64,000 nt of DNA from Leptospirales bacterium (GTDB taxonomy: Bacteria; Spirochaetota; Leptospiria; Leptospirales; Leptospiraceae): positions 46,657 to 110,656 of the forward strand of contig JAAFIR010000013.1 of NCBI GenBank assembly GCA_013297885.1, read 5' to 3'. Under the pieces are notes generated by a model that worked only from the letters and a program-made list of their open reading frames with translations, had not been told where the DNA came from and made no database searches. Every line of letters starts with the position of its first letter. Positions within the stretch are counted from its first letter, which is position 1. Positions 53,505-64,000 of the stretch are shown in pieces. A program made the position numbers and the translations under genes.

Positions 53505-54731
53505 CTATAAATTTTGAATTTCTTGAGTCAGTTTAAACATTGGAGTCATGATCGCTGCCATGATTCCAAAAATTACAAATCCCATCACCACAAGTAAAAG
53601 CGGCTCCAAACTTTGCATCATGGATTTGATAGTTGTGTCCACTTCTTTATCATAAATATCTGCTAACTTATTCATCATCTGTGGAACAGTATCTGAAATT
53701 TCTCCAGCAGCTATCATTCCAAGAACCATTGGTGGAAGTATAATTGAATTTTGAAAAGCCGTAGAAAGTTTTTCACCTTCTTTAATTTTATCTATTGCAG
53801 CTGTGATTTCAGTTTGAAAAATATAATGGTTTACAACATTGGAAACAATGGACAGTGCTGTGAGAAGTGAAACTCGATTTGTTAAAAGTACTCCTAAGTT
53901 TCTAGCAAAATTACTTACCAAAACTTTTCTTGTGAGTTTTCCAAAAATGGGAATTTTTATAAAATAGGTATCAAAAATTCTTTTTCCATTTTGAGTTCTT
54001 TTCCATTGACTAAAACCAATTCCACCACCAACAGCAATTGCAATTAATAACCACCAAAAGTTTGTAAGTATATTAGATATTCCTAATACAAACTTTGTAA
54101 TAAATGGAAGCTCTGCTCCAAATTGTTGGTACATGTCTTGGATTTGTGGAACTACAAACACTAATAAAAAAATGGCAACAGCTGATGAAACTAGTCCCAT
54201 GATAAATGGATATACCATTGCTGTTTGAACTTTAGCTTTCATGTCTAGAGAAGCTTCTTCAAGATCAGAAAGTCTAAGCAAAGTATTTTCATATTCTCCA
54301 GTTTTTTCACCAACTGAAATGAGAGATGGATATTGATTTGGAAATACATCGGGATATTTTGTCATGGCTTGTGAAAGAGATTGTCCTTCAATAATAGAAG
54401 CTCTAATATCAATAATGATTTTTTTTAAGTTTCTGTTTTCAACTTGTTCACTAATATTATTTAATGATTTATCAAGTGGAATTCCAGCACCAATTAATGT
54501 TCCAAGTTGTCTTATAAACATAACAACTTGTTTTCTAGGAACTGAATACAAAAATTTTGCAAGAAATGGTAAAAGTTCTCTGTCTTTTTTTTCTTCGTCT
54601 TCTTTGATACTTTTTACATATAGACCTTTTTGTTTAAGTTTGGTTCTTGCGGCTAGAAGGTTATTTGCTTCAACAATATCTTTGACTTCTTTACCTGTTT
54701 TATTAAATGCAATATAAGCGTATAGTGCCAT
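53505..54731 (-). CDS. gspF: type II secretion inner-membrane platform protein
   Basis: This 408-residue protein is the GspF/PilC-type membrane platform. Two T2SSF domains are readable (about residues 70-190 and 275-395), with FIRQLGTLIGAGIPLDKSL and FARNLGVLLTNRVSLLTALSIV as their start motifs, and three membrane helices. I chose the ATG at 54731, whose A overlaps the gspE stop (TAATG) and which has GAGGG seven bases upstream; an earlier ATG at 54737 is too close to that site. Confidence 0.92.
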   Translation of the reverse strand: MALYAYIAFNKTGKEVKDIVEANNLLAARTKLKQKGLYVKSIKEDEEKKDRELLPFLAKFLYSVPRKQVVMFIRQLGTLIGAGIPLDKSLNNISEQVENRNLKKIIIDIRASIIEGQSLSQAMTKYPDVFPNQYPSLISVGEKTGEYENTLLRLSDLEEASLDMKAKVQTAMVYPFIMGLVSSAVAIFLLVFVVPQIQDMYQQFGAELPFITKFVLGISNILTNFWWLLIAIAVGGGIGFSQWKRTQNGKRIFDTYFIKIPIFGKLTRKVLVSNFARNLGVLLTNRVSLLTALSIVSNVVNHYIFQTEITAAIDKIKEGEKLSTAFQNSIILPPMVLGMIAAGEISDTVPQMMNKLADIYDKEVDTTIKSMMQSLEPLLLVVMGFVIFGIMAAIMTPMFKLTQEIQNL

Positions 54732-56407
54732 TAACATACCCTCAAAATTTCTTCAGAAGTGGTGATTCCTTCGATTACTTTTTGTTTTCCATAAGTTCTA
54801 AGTGCTATCATACCAGCTTTTAAAGCATATTCATTTAATACAGTTGCATCTGCACCTTTTAAAATTTGGGATTTGATTTCATTATTTAAAACCAATAATT
54901 CATAAATTCCCATCCTTCCTTTAAAACCTGAACCCATACAATTTGAACAACCTTCACCTTTATGAAGATGCCCATCAACAAGTTCTTTTTTTGAAATCTG
55001 TAAAAGCTCTAAATCTTTTTCAGTTGGAACAAATGGTTTTTTACATGATTTACAAATTACTCTCACAAGTCTTTGTGCGATAAATCCAAGTACAGTAGAA
55101 GTAATTAAATATGGTTCAATTCCCATATCAGTTAGTCTTGTAACAGCCGAGGCAGCATCGTTTGTATGTAAAGTAGAAAAAACTAAATGCCCAGTTAATG
55201 AAGCTTGAATAGCAATACGAGCAGTTTCTTCATCACGAATTTCACCCACCATTACCACGTCAGGGTCTTGACGTAAAATGGCTCTTAAGCCAGTTGCAAA
55301 AGTTAAACCAATTTTTTCTTGCATTTGCATTTGAGAAATTCCATCAAATTGGTATTCGATTGGATCTTCACAAGTGATTATATTTCTTTCAGGTGTGTTT
55401 AATTCTGAAAGAGAAGAATAAAGAGTTGTTGATTTTCCAGAACCCGTTGGTCCTGTTACTAAAATAATTCCGTGAGGGTAATAGATTAATTTTCTAAAAT
55501 TAGTTTTTAATTCCTCAGAAAATCCCATTGTTTCTAAAGAATATTTTTGATCAGTTTTGTTTAATAACCGCATAACAACTCTTTCCCCATATTGACAAGG
55601 AATTGTAGATACACGAATATCTATATCTTTACCAGCTAATTTTAATTTGATTCTACCGTCTTGAGGAAGTCTATTTTCAGCAATGTTTAAATTTGCCATG
55701 ATTTTGATACGAGAAATAATTCCAGCTTGGTAAGATTTTGGTGGAGATAAAACTTTGTGAAGTACTCCGTCCACACGATAACGAACAGATACAGATTTTT
55801 CATAAGCTTCAACGTGAATATCTGATGCTCTTTCAGAAACAGCTTGTGATAAAATTACATTCACCATTTTGATGATTGGTGCTTCATTGCTTAAATCTAA
55901 ATTGTCATTGTCTAAATCTGAAAATTCACTTAATGCACCTTCAGACATTTCATCCATCATCTCTTTTGCATCAGAAGCGGATTTATCAAAATGTGTATGA
56001 ATAATTCTTTGAATTTCTGGTTCTGGTGCTAAAGTAAAACTTACATCAAAACCTTTTAAAAAAAATCGCACTTCATCCATTGGATGTAAATCTGAAGGAT
56101 TTGTGATTGCAAGTTTAACAGTATTATCTTCAAAATGATAAGGAACTATTTTTGATTTTTGAATTAGTTTGTATGGAATTTTTTCGTAGAATTCTTGCAT
56201 TCCACTAAATTCTATTTTCTCAGTGAATTCAAGTCCATGAAGTCTTGCTAAAGCTCTAGTGACATCTATCTCACCAGCAATCCCTTTTTTTTGGATAATT
56301 TGTCCAAGTGGAAGCTGATTTTTTGCCTGAGTTTTTAAAGCTTCATTTAATTCTTTTTCGGTGATTACACCATCTTCAATTAAAATTTCTCCAAGACTTT
56401 TTCTCAT
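54731..56407 (-). CDS. gspE: type II secretion ATPase
   Basis: This 558-residue cytoplasmic ATPase powers pseudopilus assembly. The N-terminal MshEN-type domain ([17 protein letters not shown], residues 8-25) precedes the core. Walker [13 protein letters not shown] is near residue 320, the Asp box follows as [10 protein letters not shown], Walker B as [15 protein letters not shown], and the His box as STLHTNDA. The zinc-binding part CKSCKKPF...[17 protein letters not shown] is complete. The start overlaps the gspD stop by four bases. Confidence 0.94.
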   Translation of the reverse strand: MRKSLGEILIEDGVITEKELNEALKTQAKNQLPLGQIIQKKGIAGEIDVTRALARLHGLEFTEKIEFSGMQEFYEKIPYKLIQKSKIVPYHFEDNTVKLAITNPSDLHPMDEVRFFLKGFDVSFTLAPEPEIQRIIHTHFDKSASDAKEMMDEMSEGALSEFSDLDNDNLDLSNEAPIIKMVNVILSQAVSERASDIHVEAYEKSVSVRYRVDGVLHKVLSPPKSYQAGIISRIKIMANLNIAENRLPQDGRIKLKLAGKDIDIRVSTIPCQYGERVVMRLLNKTDQKYSLETMGFSEELKTNFRKLIYYPHGIILVTGPTGSGKSTTLYSSLSELNTPERNIITCEDPIEYQFDGISQMQMQEKIGLTFATGLRAILRQDPDVVMVGEIRDEETARIAIQASLTGHLVFSTLHTNDAASAVTRLTDMGIEPYLITSTVLGFIAQRLVRVICKSCKKPFVPTEKDLELLQISKKELVDGHLHKGEGCSNCMGSGFKGRMGIYELLVLNNEIKSQILKGADATVLNEYALKAGMIALRTYGKQKVIEGITTSEEILRVC

Positions 56408-58161
56408 CTTAATTTCTTTTGGCTCTCTTCTTCTTGTCTTTCTTGTTCCATACGTTTTTCTGTTGTGAGTCTATCAGCTTTAAAACGATTGTCAAGTATA
56501 TGCGGAGTTAAAAATACCATTAAGTTTGTTTTTTTAATTGTTTTAGTTTGTCTTCTAAAAAAATTTCCTAAAATGGGAATGTCTCCAAATACTGGAATTT
56601 TTACAACTCTTTGTTGGATGTCATTGGAGATTAGTCCGCCTATAACTATTGTTTGAGTGTTATCAATTGTAACAGTGGTTTTAATATCTCTTTTATTAAA
56701 AGTTGGATTTCCACCTGCTTCAGGAATACTTGCAATATTTTTTACTTCTTGGTAAAGTTCCAAAGTGATTTTATCATTTTTATTTATATGAGGAGTAAAT
56801 TTTAATTTGATACCTGTTGGTCTATATTCAAAATTACTAACAGTAACTCCTAGTGAACCACCACCACCAGCATTTCTATCTTGGGTTCTAACTGGAACAT
56901 CTTGACCAACATTTATTTCAGCTTCTTGGTTATCTAAAGTTAAAATTTGTGGAGAAGAAAGTACATTAAAATTTTCGTTTGTTTGATTGGCACTTAATAT
57001 ACCAATAATTTGAGGACGACCAGGTTGTAAAAATCCAAGTGAAAAACCAGATAAAGTATTTTGGTTTGGATTTAATCTTCCGTCTCTATTAATAAGTCCA
57101 CTCGTTCCTGCCAGTCCAGAATTAAATTGTCCAAATGCGTCTTGTCTTCCTCTCCAATCTATACCAAAATCATTTAAGTTGGATGAAGTGATTTCCACAA
57201 TTAATGCTTCCAATAAAATTTGTTTTCTAGGTAGATCTAAAATTTTTATAATTCTTTGTATCTCAGCCCATTCTTCTTTTGTTGCAGTAACAATTACTGA
57301 GTTTGAATCTTTGTGACCAACTGCTTTAATTTTTTCACCTTTTTGAGTTGTTTGTGGTTTTGCAGGATCAATAACTTTATTTTCGACAACTGGTATATCA
57401 AGTTTTGTGAGCACACCAGCTAACTTTTCAGCTTCATTATATTCCAAAGTATAAATATGAATATCTCCAGCTGAAGCTATTGCACCTGGTCCTTCAACTT
57501 TTTGATCTAACTTTTCAATCATTTTTAAAAGTTTGCTGATGTCTGCTGAAGAGCCTGATAGCACAAGAGTATTTGTTGTTCTGTAAACAATCACATCTGT
57601 TTCGGGTGAGGTAACTCTTTTTAAAAGTGGTTCTAATTCAGCTGCTGATGTTTGGTAAATTGGAATTATCTGGGTAATAATTTTGTTGCTTTTGATTTCA
57701 ACTTCATCAAGTGGTTCTCTACCAATTCGCACAATATTTGATTTTGCCATTGCGTCTTTTGAGCGAACAACTTTTATAATATCATTTTCTTCCACAAGAC
57801 CAAAACCTTGTGAATCTAAAACTGATTTCATAAATGGAAATGCATCTTTAACATCAATTCTCTTCTGAGAAAGAATTGTGATTTTTTTTCCTTTAATTGT
57901 TTCATCGACTAAAATATTTTTTTTAACAATTGCACTCATGCCTTTTAAAAAATCTTTTAGTTCTGCATTTCTCCAATCTGCAGTAAAAGTTGCACGTCCA
58001 TCTTTTTCTTTATATTGTTTAAGTGCATTTTCGTTTTGAATTTTTTCTTGGTCAGTTTCTTTTGCAGGCTCACCTGGTGCTGGAGGAGGGGTTGCTGCTT
58101 GTCCAAATAGATTTTGATGAATTAAAAAAATTAAAATTAGTAAAAAAAATTGGTTCTTCAT
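56404..58161 (-). CDS. gspD: type II secretion secretin
   Basis: This 585-residue protein forms the outer-membrane ring. A signal peptide ([20 protein letters not shown]) is followed by a Pro-rich linker, an N0 domain ([17 protein letters not shown]), N1-N3 repeats ([44 protein letters not shown]) and the secretin domain with [23 protein letters not shown] and [31 protein letters not shown]. The C-terminal ~35 residues are charged. It heads the operon; no gspC is seen upstream. Confidence 0.93.
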   Translation of the reverse strand: MKNQFFLLILIFLIHQNLFGQAATPPPAPGEPAKETDQEKIQNENALKQYKEKDGRATFTADWRNAELKDFLKGMSAIVKKNILVDETIKGKKITILSQKRIDVKDAFPFMKSVLDSQGFGLVEENDIIKVVRSKDAMAKSNIVRIGREPLDEVEIKSNKIITQIIPIYQTSAAELEPLLKRVTSPETDVIVYRTTNTLVLSGSSADISKLLKMIEKLDQKVEGPGAIASAGDIHIYTLEYNEAEKLAGVLTKLDIPVVENKVIDPAKPQTTQKGEKIKAVGHKDSNSVIVTATKEEWAEIQRIIKILDLPRKQILLEALIVEITSSNLNDFGIDWRGRQDAFGQFNSGLAGTSGLINRDGRLNPNQNTLSGFSLGFLQPGRPQIIGILSANQTNENFNVLSSPQILTLDNQEAEINVGQDVPVRTQDRNAGGGGSLGVTVSNFEYRPTGIKLKFTPHINKNDKITLELYQEVKNIASIPEAGGNPTFNKRDIKTTVTIDNTQTIVIGGLISNDIQQRVVKIPVFGDIPILGNFFRRQTKTIKKTNLMVFLTPHILDNRFKADRLTTEKRMEQERQEEESQKKLR

Positions 58162-58255
58162 TTATCCGTCTTTTATATGTAGTTTCAGTTTTAAAAAAAA
58201 ATACTGAATATATAAGTTATTTTTGAAATAGAGAAGAAATCAAGAATAAATTTGT

Positions 58256-58297
58256 ACAAAAAAAAAGACTTCTAAAAATTATTCAGAAGTCTTTTTA
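58256..58297 (-). terminator. Rho-independent terminator of the M23 peptidase gene
   Basis: The stem AAAAAGACTTCT / AGAAGTCTTTTT with a 13-base loop is followed by T-runs. It lies 23 bases past the M23 peptidase stop on the minus strand, separating it from the gsp operon. Confidence 0.85.
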
Positions 58298-58319
58298 ATG
58301 ATAATTCAGAATTAAAAAA

Positions 58320-59243
58320 TTAAGATTTGTCTTGAACTCCAGATTTGGAAGTTACAATTTCGACTTTTCTTAATGCTTTTTCAGGATCGATCAATTTACC
58401 TTTATAAACAACTTCAAAATGCAAATGAGCACCAGTTGCGGTTCCTGTTCTACCAACAGAACCAATTACTTTTCCCATTTTTACAAAATCACCAACTTCA
58501 ACAACTGTAGTTGAACAATGTGCATAAATTGTTTTATAACCACCTTTGTGACGAATGATTACAGTATTTCCATAACCACCATTTCTTCCTTTAAACTCAA
58601 CCACACCTTCAGCAGATGCAATGATTGGAGTTCCAACAGGAGCTGATAAATCTAAACCAGAATGAAAATTTCTTAAATTAGAATTGAACGGATCTCTTCT
58701 ATAACCAAATCTAGAAGTAACTTTTCCACTTAAGACCGGAGTTGCAAAAACTTTATAACGTGTAATTGTGCTTCCTGCTAATTGATTTACAACTGGCTTA
58801 GAACCATTGATTCTTAAAACATGTCCAACTCGAATTAAATCACCTTTAAGTCCGTTCATTTTTTTTAAGGACTCAACAGACATTTTGTATTTTTTTGCAA
58901 TCATACTTAAAGTGTCTTTTGCTTTAACTTTATACCCACCAGAATAACTTGTAGTTGGTTTAACATATGTAGTTGAAATAATTTTTGGAACATTAATATG
59001 CGAAGGGAGTTTATGACTTGGGTTACCACGAGAGTATACACCAACAGATTTTTCATCTGAATTTTCATCAGGTGAAAAAAGTTCTTTTAACTGAGTGTCT
59101 TCACCTTCATAATATTGACCTGATTCAGAATCAATATACTCTTTTAGCTCATTCTCAAATGAGTCGAATGGAGAAGCGAATGCAACTGAAGTAAATAACA
59201 ACAGTATTGCAACAAATATTAAAATAGCAGCGTGAATTATCAT
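58320..59243 (-). CDS. LysM/M23 peptidoglycan endopeptidase
   Basis: This 307-residue secreted or envelope-bound hydrolase has a signal peptide (AILIFVAILLLFTSVAFA), a LysM domain around residues 104-145 (YKVKAKDTLSMIAKKYKMS) and a C-terminal M23 (LytM) domain. The zinc ligands are visible in NFHSGLDLSAPVGTP and HLHFEV, with AHCST giving the second His of the active site. It would cut peptidoglycan cross-links during growth. The ribosome-binding site is weak, but the frame begins with the signal. It lies 53 bases downstream of the small lipoprotein gene on the same strand. Confidence 0.9.
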   Translation of the reverse strand: MIIHAAILIFVAILLLFTSVAFASPFDSFENELKEYIDSESGQYYEGEDTQLKELFSPDENSDEKSVGVYSRGNPSHKLPSHINVPKIISTTYVKPTTSYSGGYKVKAKDTLSMIAKKYKMSVESLKKMNGLKGDLIRVGHVLRINGSKPVVNQLAGSTITRYKVFATPVLSGKVTSRFGYRRDPFNSNLRNFHSGLDLSAPVGTPIIASAEGVVEFKGRNGGYGNTVIIRHKGGYKTIYAHCSTTVVEVGDFVKMGKVIGSVGRTGTATGAHLHFEVVYKGKLIDPEKALRKVEIVTSKSGVQDKS

Positions 59244-59295
59244 CTTTTTTGTTATCGTAAACCAATCAGTACAAAGTCAAGTATTTTTATCATTT

Positions 59296-59676
59296 TTACT
59301 TAATTTTTTTTTCCTTTTGGTCGATTATCTCCAATTTTTCCGAAATTAGTTTATCCAAATATTCAACTGTAAATTTTTTATCTTTAAATTCTTCATTGAT
59401 TTGGTAAGTTATCATTTTTCCAATTGCACTTTCTCTATCATCGTCAAGTTTATAAGTCTTGATTTTTAATATAGTTGGGGTGGATTCTATCCAGATTTTT
59501 AGTAATGTGTCTTTTTTTAAAACATCTTTTGCACTAAATGTTATGTCTTCTTTTAATTTATAAGTATTTTGAGAATAATACTCATTAATTAAAGAAATTT
59601 CTTCTTTTTTAATAAGTCTTCTAGAACAAAAAAGACTAATTAAAATAGTGCAAGTTAGTAATATTTTTGTACACAA
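59296..59676 (-). CDS. small lipoprotein, hypothetical, 126 aa
   Basis: The frame opens at a TTG (59676), two bases after the nrdJ stop, and there is no in-frame ATG before the signal. The N-terminus (MCTKILLTCTILISLFC, first residue read as Met) has the lipobox LISLFC (Cys17). The mature part is beta/charged with no recognised motif (ITFSAKDVLKKDTLLKIW, KFTVEYLDKLISEKLEI). Close packing behind nrdJ suggests co-transcription, but the TTG start suggests low translation. Confidence 0.65.
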   Translation of the reverse strand: MCTKILLTCTILISLFCSRRLIKKEEISLINEYYSQNTYKLKEDITFSAKDVLKKDTLLKIWIESTPTILKIKTYKLDDDRESAIGKMITYQINEEFKDKKFTVEYLDKLISEKLEIIDQKEKKIK

Positions 59677-59678
59677 AA

Positions 59679-62600
59679 TCAGCTACAACCTGTTGTTGCC
59701 CCACATGAATTACATTTTAAGCAAGAACCGTTCCGAACCATCTGAAAAGAACCACATTCTGAACAAGAATCTCCAGTATAACCTTGGATTTTTGCCATTG
59801 CTCGTTGATCTTTTTCTAAAGTTAAAACTCCAGTTTTTTGCTTTAAAACAGATTCATTAGAACGAATTACTTTTGAAAATGAAATTGGCATTGGTTTAAT
59901 TTCAGGTTGTAAATCTAGGGTTGGTTTTACTGGAATTTCTGCAAGATTAGTTTCAATTACCATCTCCTCTTGCTTTCCTTGCTTTCCCACTTCATCACCT
60001 CTGAGTTCTTCATCTGGTACGACTTGACCAAGATCGTATCTTCCCAAATATGTAATTGCTAGTTCACGAAAAATATAATCAATCACTGAAGTGCTCATTT
60101 TGATGTGTTGATTTCCTGTTACCATTCCATTTGGTTCAAATTTGAAAAATGTAAATGCTTCTACATATTCTTCTAATGGAACACCATGTTGAAGACCAAG
60201 TGAAACTGAAATTGCAAATGCATTCATTAAGCTTCTAAACGCTGCACCTTCTTTGTGCATATCTACAAAAATTTCTCCAAGTTGACCATCTTCATATTCA
60301 CCTGTCCTCAAGTAAACTTTGTGAGAACCAACTGATGCTTTTTGAGTATAACCAGCTCTTCTTGATGGAAGTTTTCTTCTTTGAGAGATATATTTTAACA
60401 CAATCTTTTCTGCAGTTTTAATAACTGGAGATTTTTCTTCTTTGGTTTCGGAAATTTCGTCTTCTTCAAAATGAAGCATCTCTGTCACTGAGTTTAGTGG
60501 TTGTGATAATTTTGAACCATCTCTATAAAGTGCATTTGCTTTAATCATCATTTTCCATGATAATAAATAAGCATCTTTTATATCATCAAGTGTAGCTTCT
60601 TCAGGAAGATTTATTGTTTTTGAAATTGCACCAGAAATAAAAGGTTGTGCTGCTGCCATTGCATGAATATGAGACTCGTAAGATAAAAATCTTTTTCCAT
60701 ATCGCCCACATTTATTTGCACAATCAAAAACAGCTAAATCTTTTTCTTTTAAAAAAGGAGCATTTTCAACAGTCATTGTTCCACAAACATAATCATTCGC
60801 CATTCTGATTTCATCTTTATTAAATCCTAATGTTTCAAGTAAATTAAAACCAGGAGCATCATAAACATCTTTTGAAAGCTTTAAATTTTTAGAAAAGAAT
60901 TCTTCACCTAACATGTATTTGTTGAAAACAAAACTAATATCAAATGCAGTTGGTAATTCTTTTTCTACTTTTTGTAGAACTTCTTCAGTGAAACCTTTTT
61001 CTTTTAAAGTTTGTGTATTGATGTAAGGAGCACTATTAAATGTTGCATATCCCTTACAATAGTTTACAATTGCTTCAATTTCAGAAGTTGAATATCCTAA
61101 TTTTTTGAGAGCAGGTGGAACTGATTGGTTGATGATTTTAAAATATCCACCACCAGCTAATTTTTTATATTTCACTAAAGCAAAATCTGGTTCGATTCCA
61201 GTAGTGTCACAATCCATCACAAGTCCAATTGTTCCAGTTGGTGCAATTACAGTTACTTGTGCATTTCGATACCCAAATTTTTCACCAAGTTCTAATGCTT
61301 TGTCTGAATCTTCTTTTGCTGCTTGAAGTAAATAAGCAGGACAAATGCTAGTATCAATTCCCATTGGTTTAATTGTGAGACCTTCGTATTCATTACTTGG
61401 AGAATTGTATGCAGCTCTTCTATGGTTACGAATTACTCTTAACATTGCTTCTCTATTTTTTGCATAACCAGGAAATGCTCCAAGTTCAGATGCCATTTCA
61501 GCAGATGTTTTATATGCAGTCATATGCATAATCGATGAGATTGCACCAGTGATGCTTAATGCTTCTTTTGAGTCATAAGGAATTCCCATCACCATAAGAA
61601 GTGAACCAAGATTTGCATAACCAAGACCGAGTGTTCTAAATTTATAAGACAACTCTGCAATTTCTTTTGAAGGAAATTGTGCCATAGTTACAGAAATTTC
61701 TAAAATGATTGTCCAAAGTTTACATAAATATCTAAATGCATTTACATCAAAACTTCCATCTGCTTTTAAAAACTTTTGTAAATTTGCAGATGCTAAATTA
61801 CATGCGGTGTTATCCAAAAACATATATTCAGAACAAGGATTTGACGCATTGATATTTCCATCTTCAGGACATGTATGCCATTCGTTAATCGTTGTGTGGT
61901 ATTGTGTTCCAGGATCAGCTGATGCCCAAGCTGCATATGCGATTTTATCCCAAAGATCTCTTGCTCTTAAAGTTTTGTATGCTTTTGGGGCTGCTCCAGT
62001 TTTTCTTACTTTTTCAAGTTCTGTTCTTTTGTATAAATTCCAATCCAAATCTTTTTCAACAGAATCCATAAATAAATTTGTTATTCGCACTGAGTTATTT
62101 GAATTTTGACCCGAAACAGTATTGTATGCTTCTGATTGCCAATCAGTTGTCAATTCTTCAAATAAAATTTCTTTAATTCCTTGCTTAGCTAAATCAATTA
62201 CTCTTTTGATATAGTTCTCTGGAACATAAACTCTTTTGGCTTCGATGATGGATTTTTTTAATTCAAGATTTTTTATTGGATTAAATTTATCCTCTTCAAT
62301 TTCAGTTTTAAACTCCAGACAAGCTTTAATGATTTTATTTAATGCACGATTGTTGTGCATTGAACCTGTTACAAGTGAAGCAACTTTTTTTTCTTCTACA
62401 ACTTTCCATTCAATAAATTGTTCTATATCCGGATGATCCATATCCAGACAAACCATCTTTGCTGCTCTTCTTGTTGTTCCACCAGATTTAATTGCACCAG
62501 CTGCACGATCCCCAATTCGAAGAAAGCTCATTAGACCAGAACTTTTTCCACCACCAGAAAGAGATTCGTTTTCACCACGAAGATTAGAAAAATTAGTTCC

Positions 62601-63293
62601 AGTTCCAGAACCATATTTAAAAAGTCTTGCTTCACGAACCCATAAGTCCATGATTCCACCTTCATTTACTAAATCATCATCCACTGATTGAATAAAACAA
62701 GCATGAGGTTGTGGATGTTCGTATGATGATTTTGATTTTGTTAAAACTGCAGAAACTGGATCAACATAATAATGACCTTGAGAAGCTCCATCAATTCCAT
62801 AAGCCCAATTGAGTCCAGTGTTGAACCATTGTGGTGAATTGGGTGCTGCCATTTGAGAAGCTAACATAAATATAATTTCTTCATAAAATACTTTTGCAGA
62901 TACTTCATCTGAAAAATAGCCATGTTTATATCCCCAATATGTCCAACAACCTGCAAGTCTATGAAAAACTTGTTTTGAATCTGTCTCACCAGTGTATCTA
63001 TCTTCAGGATTTAATGAATTTAATTTTTCTTCGTCTGGAATAGATTTTTGTAGCCAAGTAGGAATACCTTGTTCTTCTACTTTTGTTAGATATTTGGGAA
63101 TACCTCTTCTTCTAAAATATTTTTGGGCTAAAATATCTGTTGCAACTTGGGACCAAAAATCAGGAACTTGTATATCGTTTGCTTCAAAAACAGATGAACC
63201 ATCTGAGTTTGAAATTTTAGAATTTCGTTTTGACCATGTAATATTTGGGTATAAGCTTTCTGAGGATTGGGTAAAATATCTTTCGATTATCAT
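59679..63293 (-). CDS. nrdJ: class II (adenosylcobalamin-dependent) ribonucleoside-diphosphate reductase
   Basis: This 1204-residue enzyme converts ribonucleotides to deoxyribonucleotides, using B12 to make the radical. Active-site pieces: AGCWTYWG (Cys of the redox pair), [18 protein letters not shown] (catalytic finger loop), [29 protein letters not shown], and the C-terminal zinc-ribbon-like CSECG...CLKCNSCG. The length suits the long bacterial NrdJ group, as in Leptospira. AGGAG lies 11 bases upstream of the ATG, rather far. No NrdR box pair or cobalamin riboswitch is evident in the ~180 bases before it. Confidence 0.94.
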   Translation of the reverse strand: MIIERYFTQSSESLYPNITWSKRNSKISNSDGSSVFEANDIQVPDFWSQVATDILAQKYFRRRGIPKYLTKVEEQGIPTWLQKSIPDEEKLNSLNPEDRYTGETDSKQVFHRLAGCWTYWGYKHGYFSDEVSAKVFYEEIIFMLASQMAAPNSPQWFNTGLNWAYGIDGASQGHYYVDPVSAVLTKSKSSYEHPQPHACFIQSVDDDLVNEGGIMDLWVREARLFKYGSGTGTNFSNLRGENESLSGGGKSSGLMSFLRIGDRAAGAIKSGGTTRRAAKMVCLDMDHPDIEQFIEWKVVEEKKVASLVTGSMHNNRALNKIIKACLEFKTEIEEDKFNPIKNLELKKSIIEAKRVYVPENYIKRVIDLAKQGIKEILFEELTTDWQSEAYNTVSGQNSNNSVRITNLFMDSVEKDLDWNLYKRTELEKVRKTGAAPKAYKTLRARDLWDKIAYAAWASADPGTQYHTTINEWHTCPEDGNINASNPCSEYMFLDNTACNLASANLQKFLKADGSFDVNAFRYLCKLWTIILEISVTMAQFPSKEIAELSYKFRTLGLGYANLGSLLMVMGIPYDSKEALSITGAISSIMHMTAYKTSAEMASELGAFPGYAKNREAMLRVIRNHRRAAYNSPSNEYEGLTIKPMGIDTSICPAYLLQAAKEDSDKALELGEKFGYRNAQVTVIAPTGTIGLVMDCDTTGIEPDFALVKYKKLAGGGYFKIINQSVPPALKKLGYSTSEIEAIVNYCKGYATFNSAPYINTQTLKEKGFTEEVLQKVEKELPTAFDISFVFNKYMLGEEFFSKNLKLSKDVYDAPGFNLLETLGFNKDEIRMANDYVCGTMTVENAPFLKEKDLAVFDCANKCGRYGKRFLSYESHIHAMAAAQPFISGAISKTINLPEEATLDDIKDAYLLSWKMMIKANALYRDGSKLSQPLNSVTEMLHFEEDEISETKEEKSPVIKTAEKIVLKYISQRRKLPSRRAGYTQKASVGSHKVYLRTGEYEDGQLGEIFVDMHKEGAAFRSLMNAFAISVSLGLQHGVPLEEYVEAFTFFKFEPNGMVTGNQHIKMSTSVIDYIFRELAITYLGRYDLGQVVPDEELRGDEVGKQGKQEEMVIETNLAEIPVKPTLDLQPEIKPMPISFSKVIRSNESVLKQKTGVLTLEKDQRAMAKIQGYTGDSCSECGSFQMVRNGSCLKCNSCGATTGCS

Positions 63294-63423
63294 AAAAAAA
63301 AGAGTCTCCTAAATTAAGGGGTAAGTTATGTCACACTATTTAGACCTTCCTAATTTATCTGTACATTTTTTTTGTAAGACATAATTTTTTTGTTAAAACT
63401 TAGCCCTCTATTTTTGTTATCGG

Positions 63424-63540
63424 TAAAAAAAAATATTTCCAAGAAAAGATTGATTAGAAATTAGGTAAATTAAGTACAAATATTGCCCCTTTAGCTTAAG
63501 CGATAGATTAAGTGATTGTTTTCTAATCATTCTGCCAAAT
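63424..63540 (+). pseudogene. decayed duplicate of the tRNA-Asn gene and its promoter region
   Basis: 63424-63486 matches the sequence just before tRNA-Asn (near 63688-63746): AATATTTCCAAGAAAAGATT against AATATTTGCAAGAAGAGATT, and so on. Then GCCCCTTTAGCTTAAGCG resembles the tRNA 5' half. The anticodon arm is broken (AGTGATTGTTTTCTAATCATT) and the T-arm is gone. This is an old duplicate. Confidence 0.75.
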
Positions 63541-63746
63541 TTTAGATTTCAAAAAGTTTTTGGTTGTTCGATACAACAAAATTAAATTTAATCCTTCTAG
63601 GAATTTATTTTTTTAATGGCTTCTTTGTTGTTTTTCAATAAATTTCATAAACTACTTAAAATTATATTAAATTTTTTTATTCTTCTTAATAAAAAAATAT
63701 TTGCAAGAAGAGATTGATTAGAATTTATGTAAATTAATTACCGAAA
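63541..63746. other. intergenic spacer between the decayed and the intact tRNA-Asn
   Basis: AT-rich. The last ~60 bases repeat the sequence upstream of the decayed copy and should hold the tRNA-Asn promoter; TTGCAA with TTTATG 17 bases later is a weak candidate. No reading frame is supported. Confidence 0.4.

Positions 63747-64000
<254 letters not shown>

Noticed and set aside
63294..63480. Cobalamin riboswitch or NrdR box upstream of nrdJ
   Set aside because: No B12-box or paired NrdR-type palindromes could be found by eye; the region is only AT-rich.

Overview
The window is strongly A+T-rich (roughly 70% by eye) and carries many short-signal lipoproteins with the relaxed lipoboxes typical of spirochaetes, an LruB-like imelysin lipoprotein locus, a 1204-residue B12-dependent ribonucleotide reductase, LpxA, and a dense set of hybrid kinases, SpoIIE phosphatases and cyclic-di-GMP enzymes. 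This combination points to the Leptospiraceae (a Leptospira or an A+T-richer relative). That placement is an inference from gene content; no rRNA is present. No transposase, integrase, phage gene or CRISPR array was seen.

Layout. 1-8.4 kb: end of a secreted protein, an acyl-CoA dehydrogenase, an unknown 637-residue protein and a 1270-residue surface lipoprotein. 8.5-11.5 kb: membrane protein, proC and a PLP-binding YggS-family gene in an overlapping operon, then a K/E-rich coiled-coil protein. 12-14.3 kb: EAL phosphodiesterase and SpoIIE-type phosphatase. 14.5-22.6 kb: a broken VOC gene, then an iron locus headed by a near-perfect Fur-type palindrome: imelysin lipoprotein (LruB-like), di-haem oxidoreductase, second imelysin-like lipoprotein, TonB-dependent receptor and HTTM membrane protein. 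22.8-24.6 kb: lpxA and galE. 24.8-27.4 kb: lipoprotein and hybrid kinase. 27.4-27.9 kb: tRNA-Leu(TAG) followed by two 182-bp tandem units, each ending in a copy of the tRNA 3' end. 28-33.9 kb: two secreted or coiled-coil proteins, DsbD-like protein, HPt protein, glycosyltransferase-like protein and aminotransferase. 33.9-40.6 kb: a tightly packed signalling cassette (7TMR-DISM/cyclase-like protein, histidine kinase, response regulator-diguanylate cyclase). 40.6-46.5 kb: ribF, secreted protein, methyltransferase, galK, STAS protein and MsbA-type ABC exporter. 47-49.6 kb: three genes including a SUFU-domain protein. 50 kb: tRNA-Leu(TAA) and tRNA-Cys(GCA). 50.3-52.6 kb: two lipoproteins, one a putative zinc metalloprotease. 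53-58.2 kb: gspDEFG of a type II secretion system. 58.3-63.3 kb: LysM/M23 peptidase, small lipoprotein and nrdJ. 63.4-64 kb: tRNA-Asn(GTT) with decayed copies on both sides.

The most unusual material is non-coding. There are two tRNA loci with attached tandem repeats: structured 182-bp units after tRNA-Leu, and decayed tRNA-Asn copies before and after tRNA-Asn. There are also two families of dispersed palindromic intergenic elements, mostly next to gene 3' ends. Family 1 (574-686, 11617-11696, 16262-16419) has GCGAT/ATCGC ends and two internal stems. Family 2 (46524-46705, 46911-46970, 52796-53010) is marked by GGGATTGAA...AGCCCG and TTTGGG..GTT.CCC motifs. Among proteins, the 822-residue cyclase-like sensor stands out because it has lost key residues in both its cyclase and its receiver domain. 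Gene symbols are given only where motifs allow.
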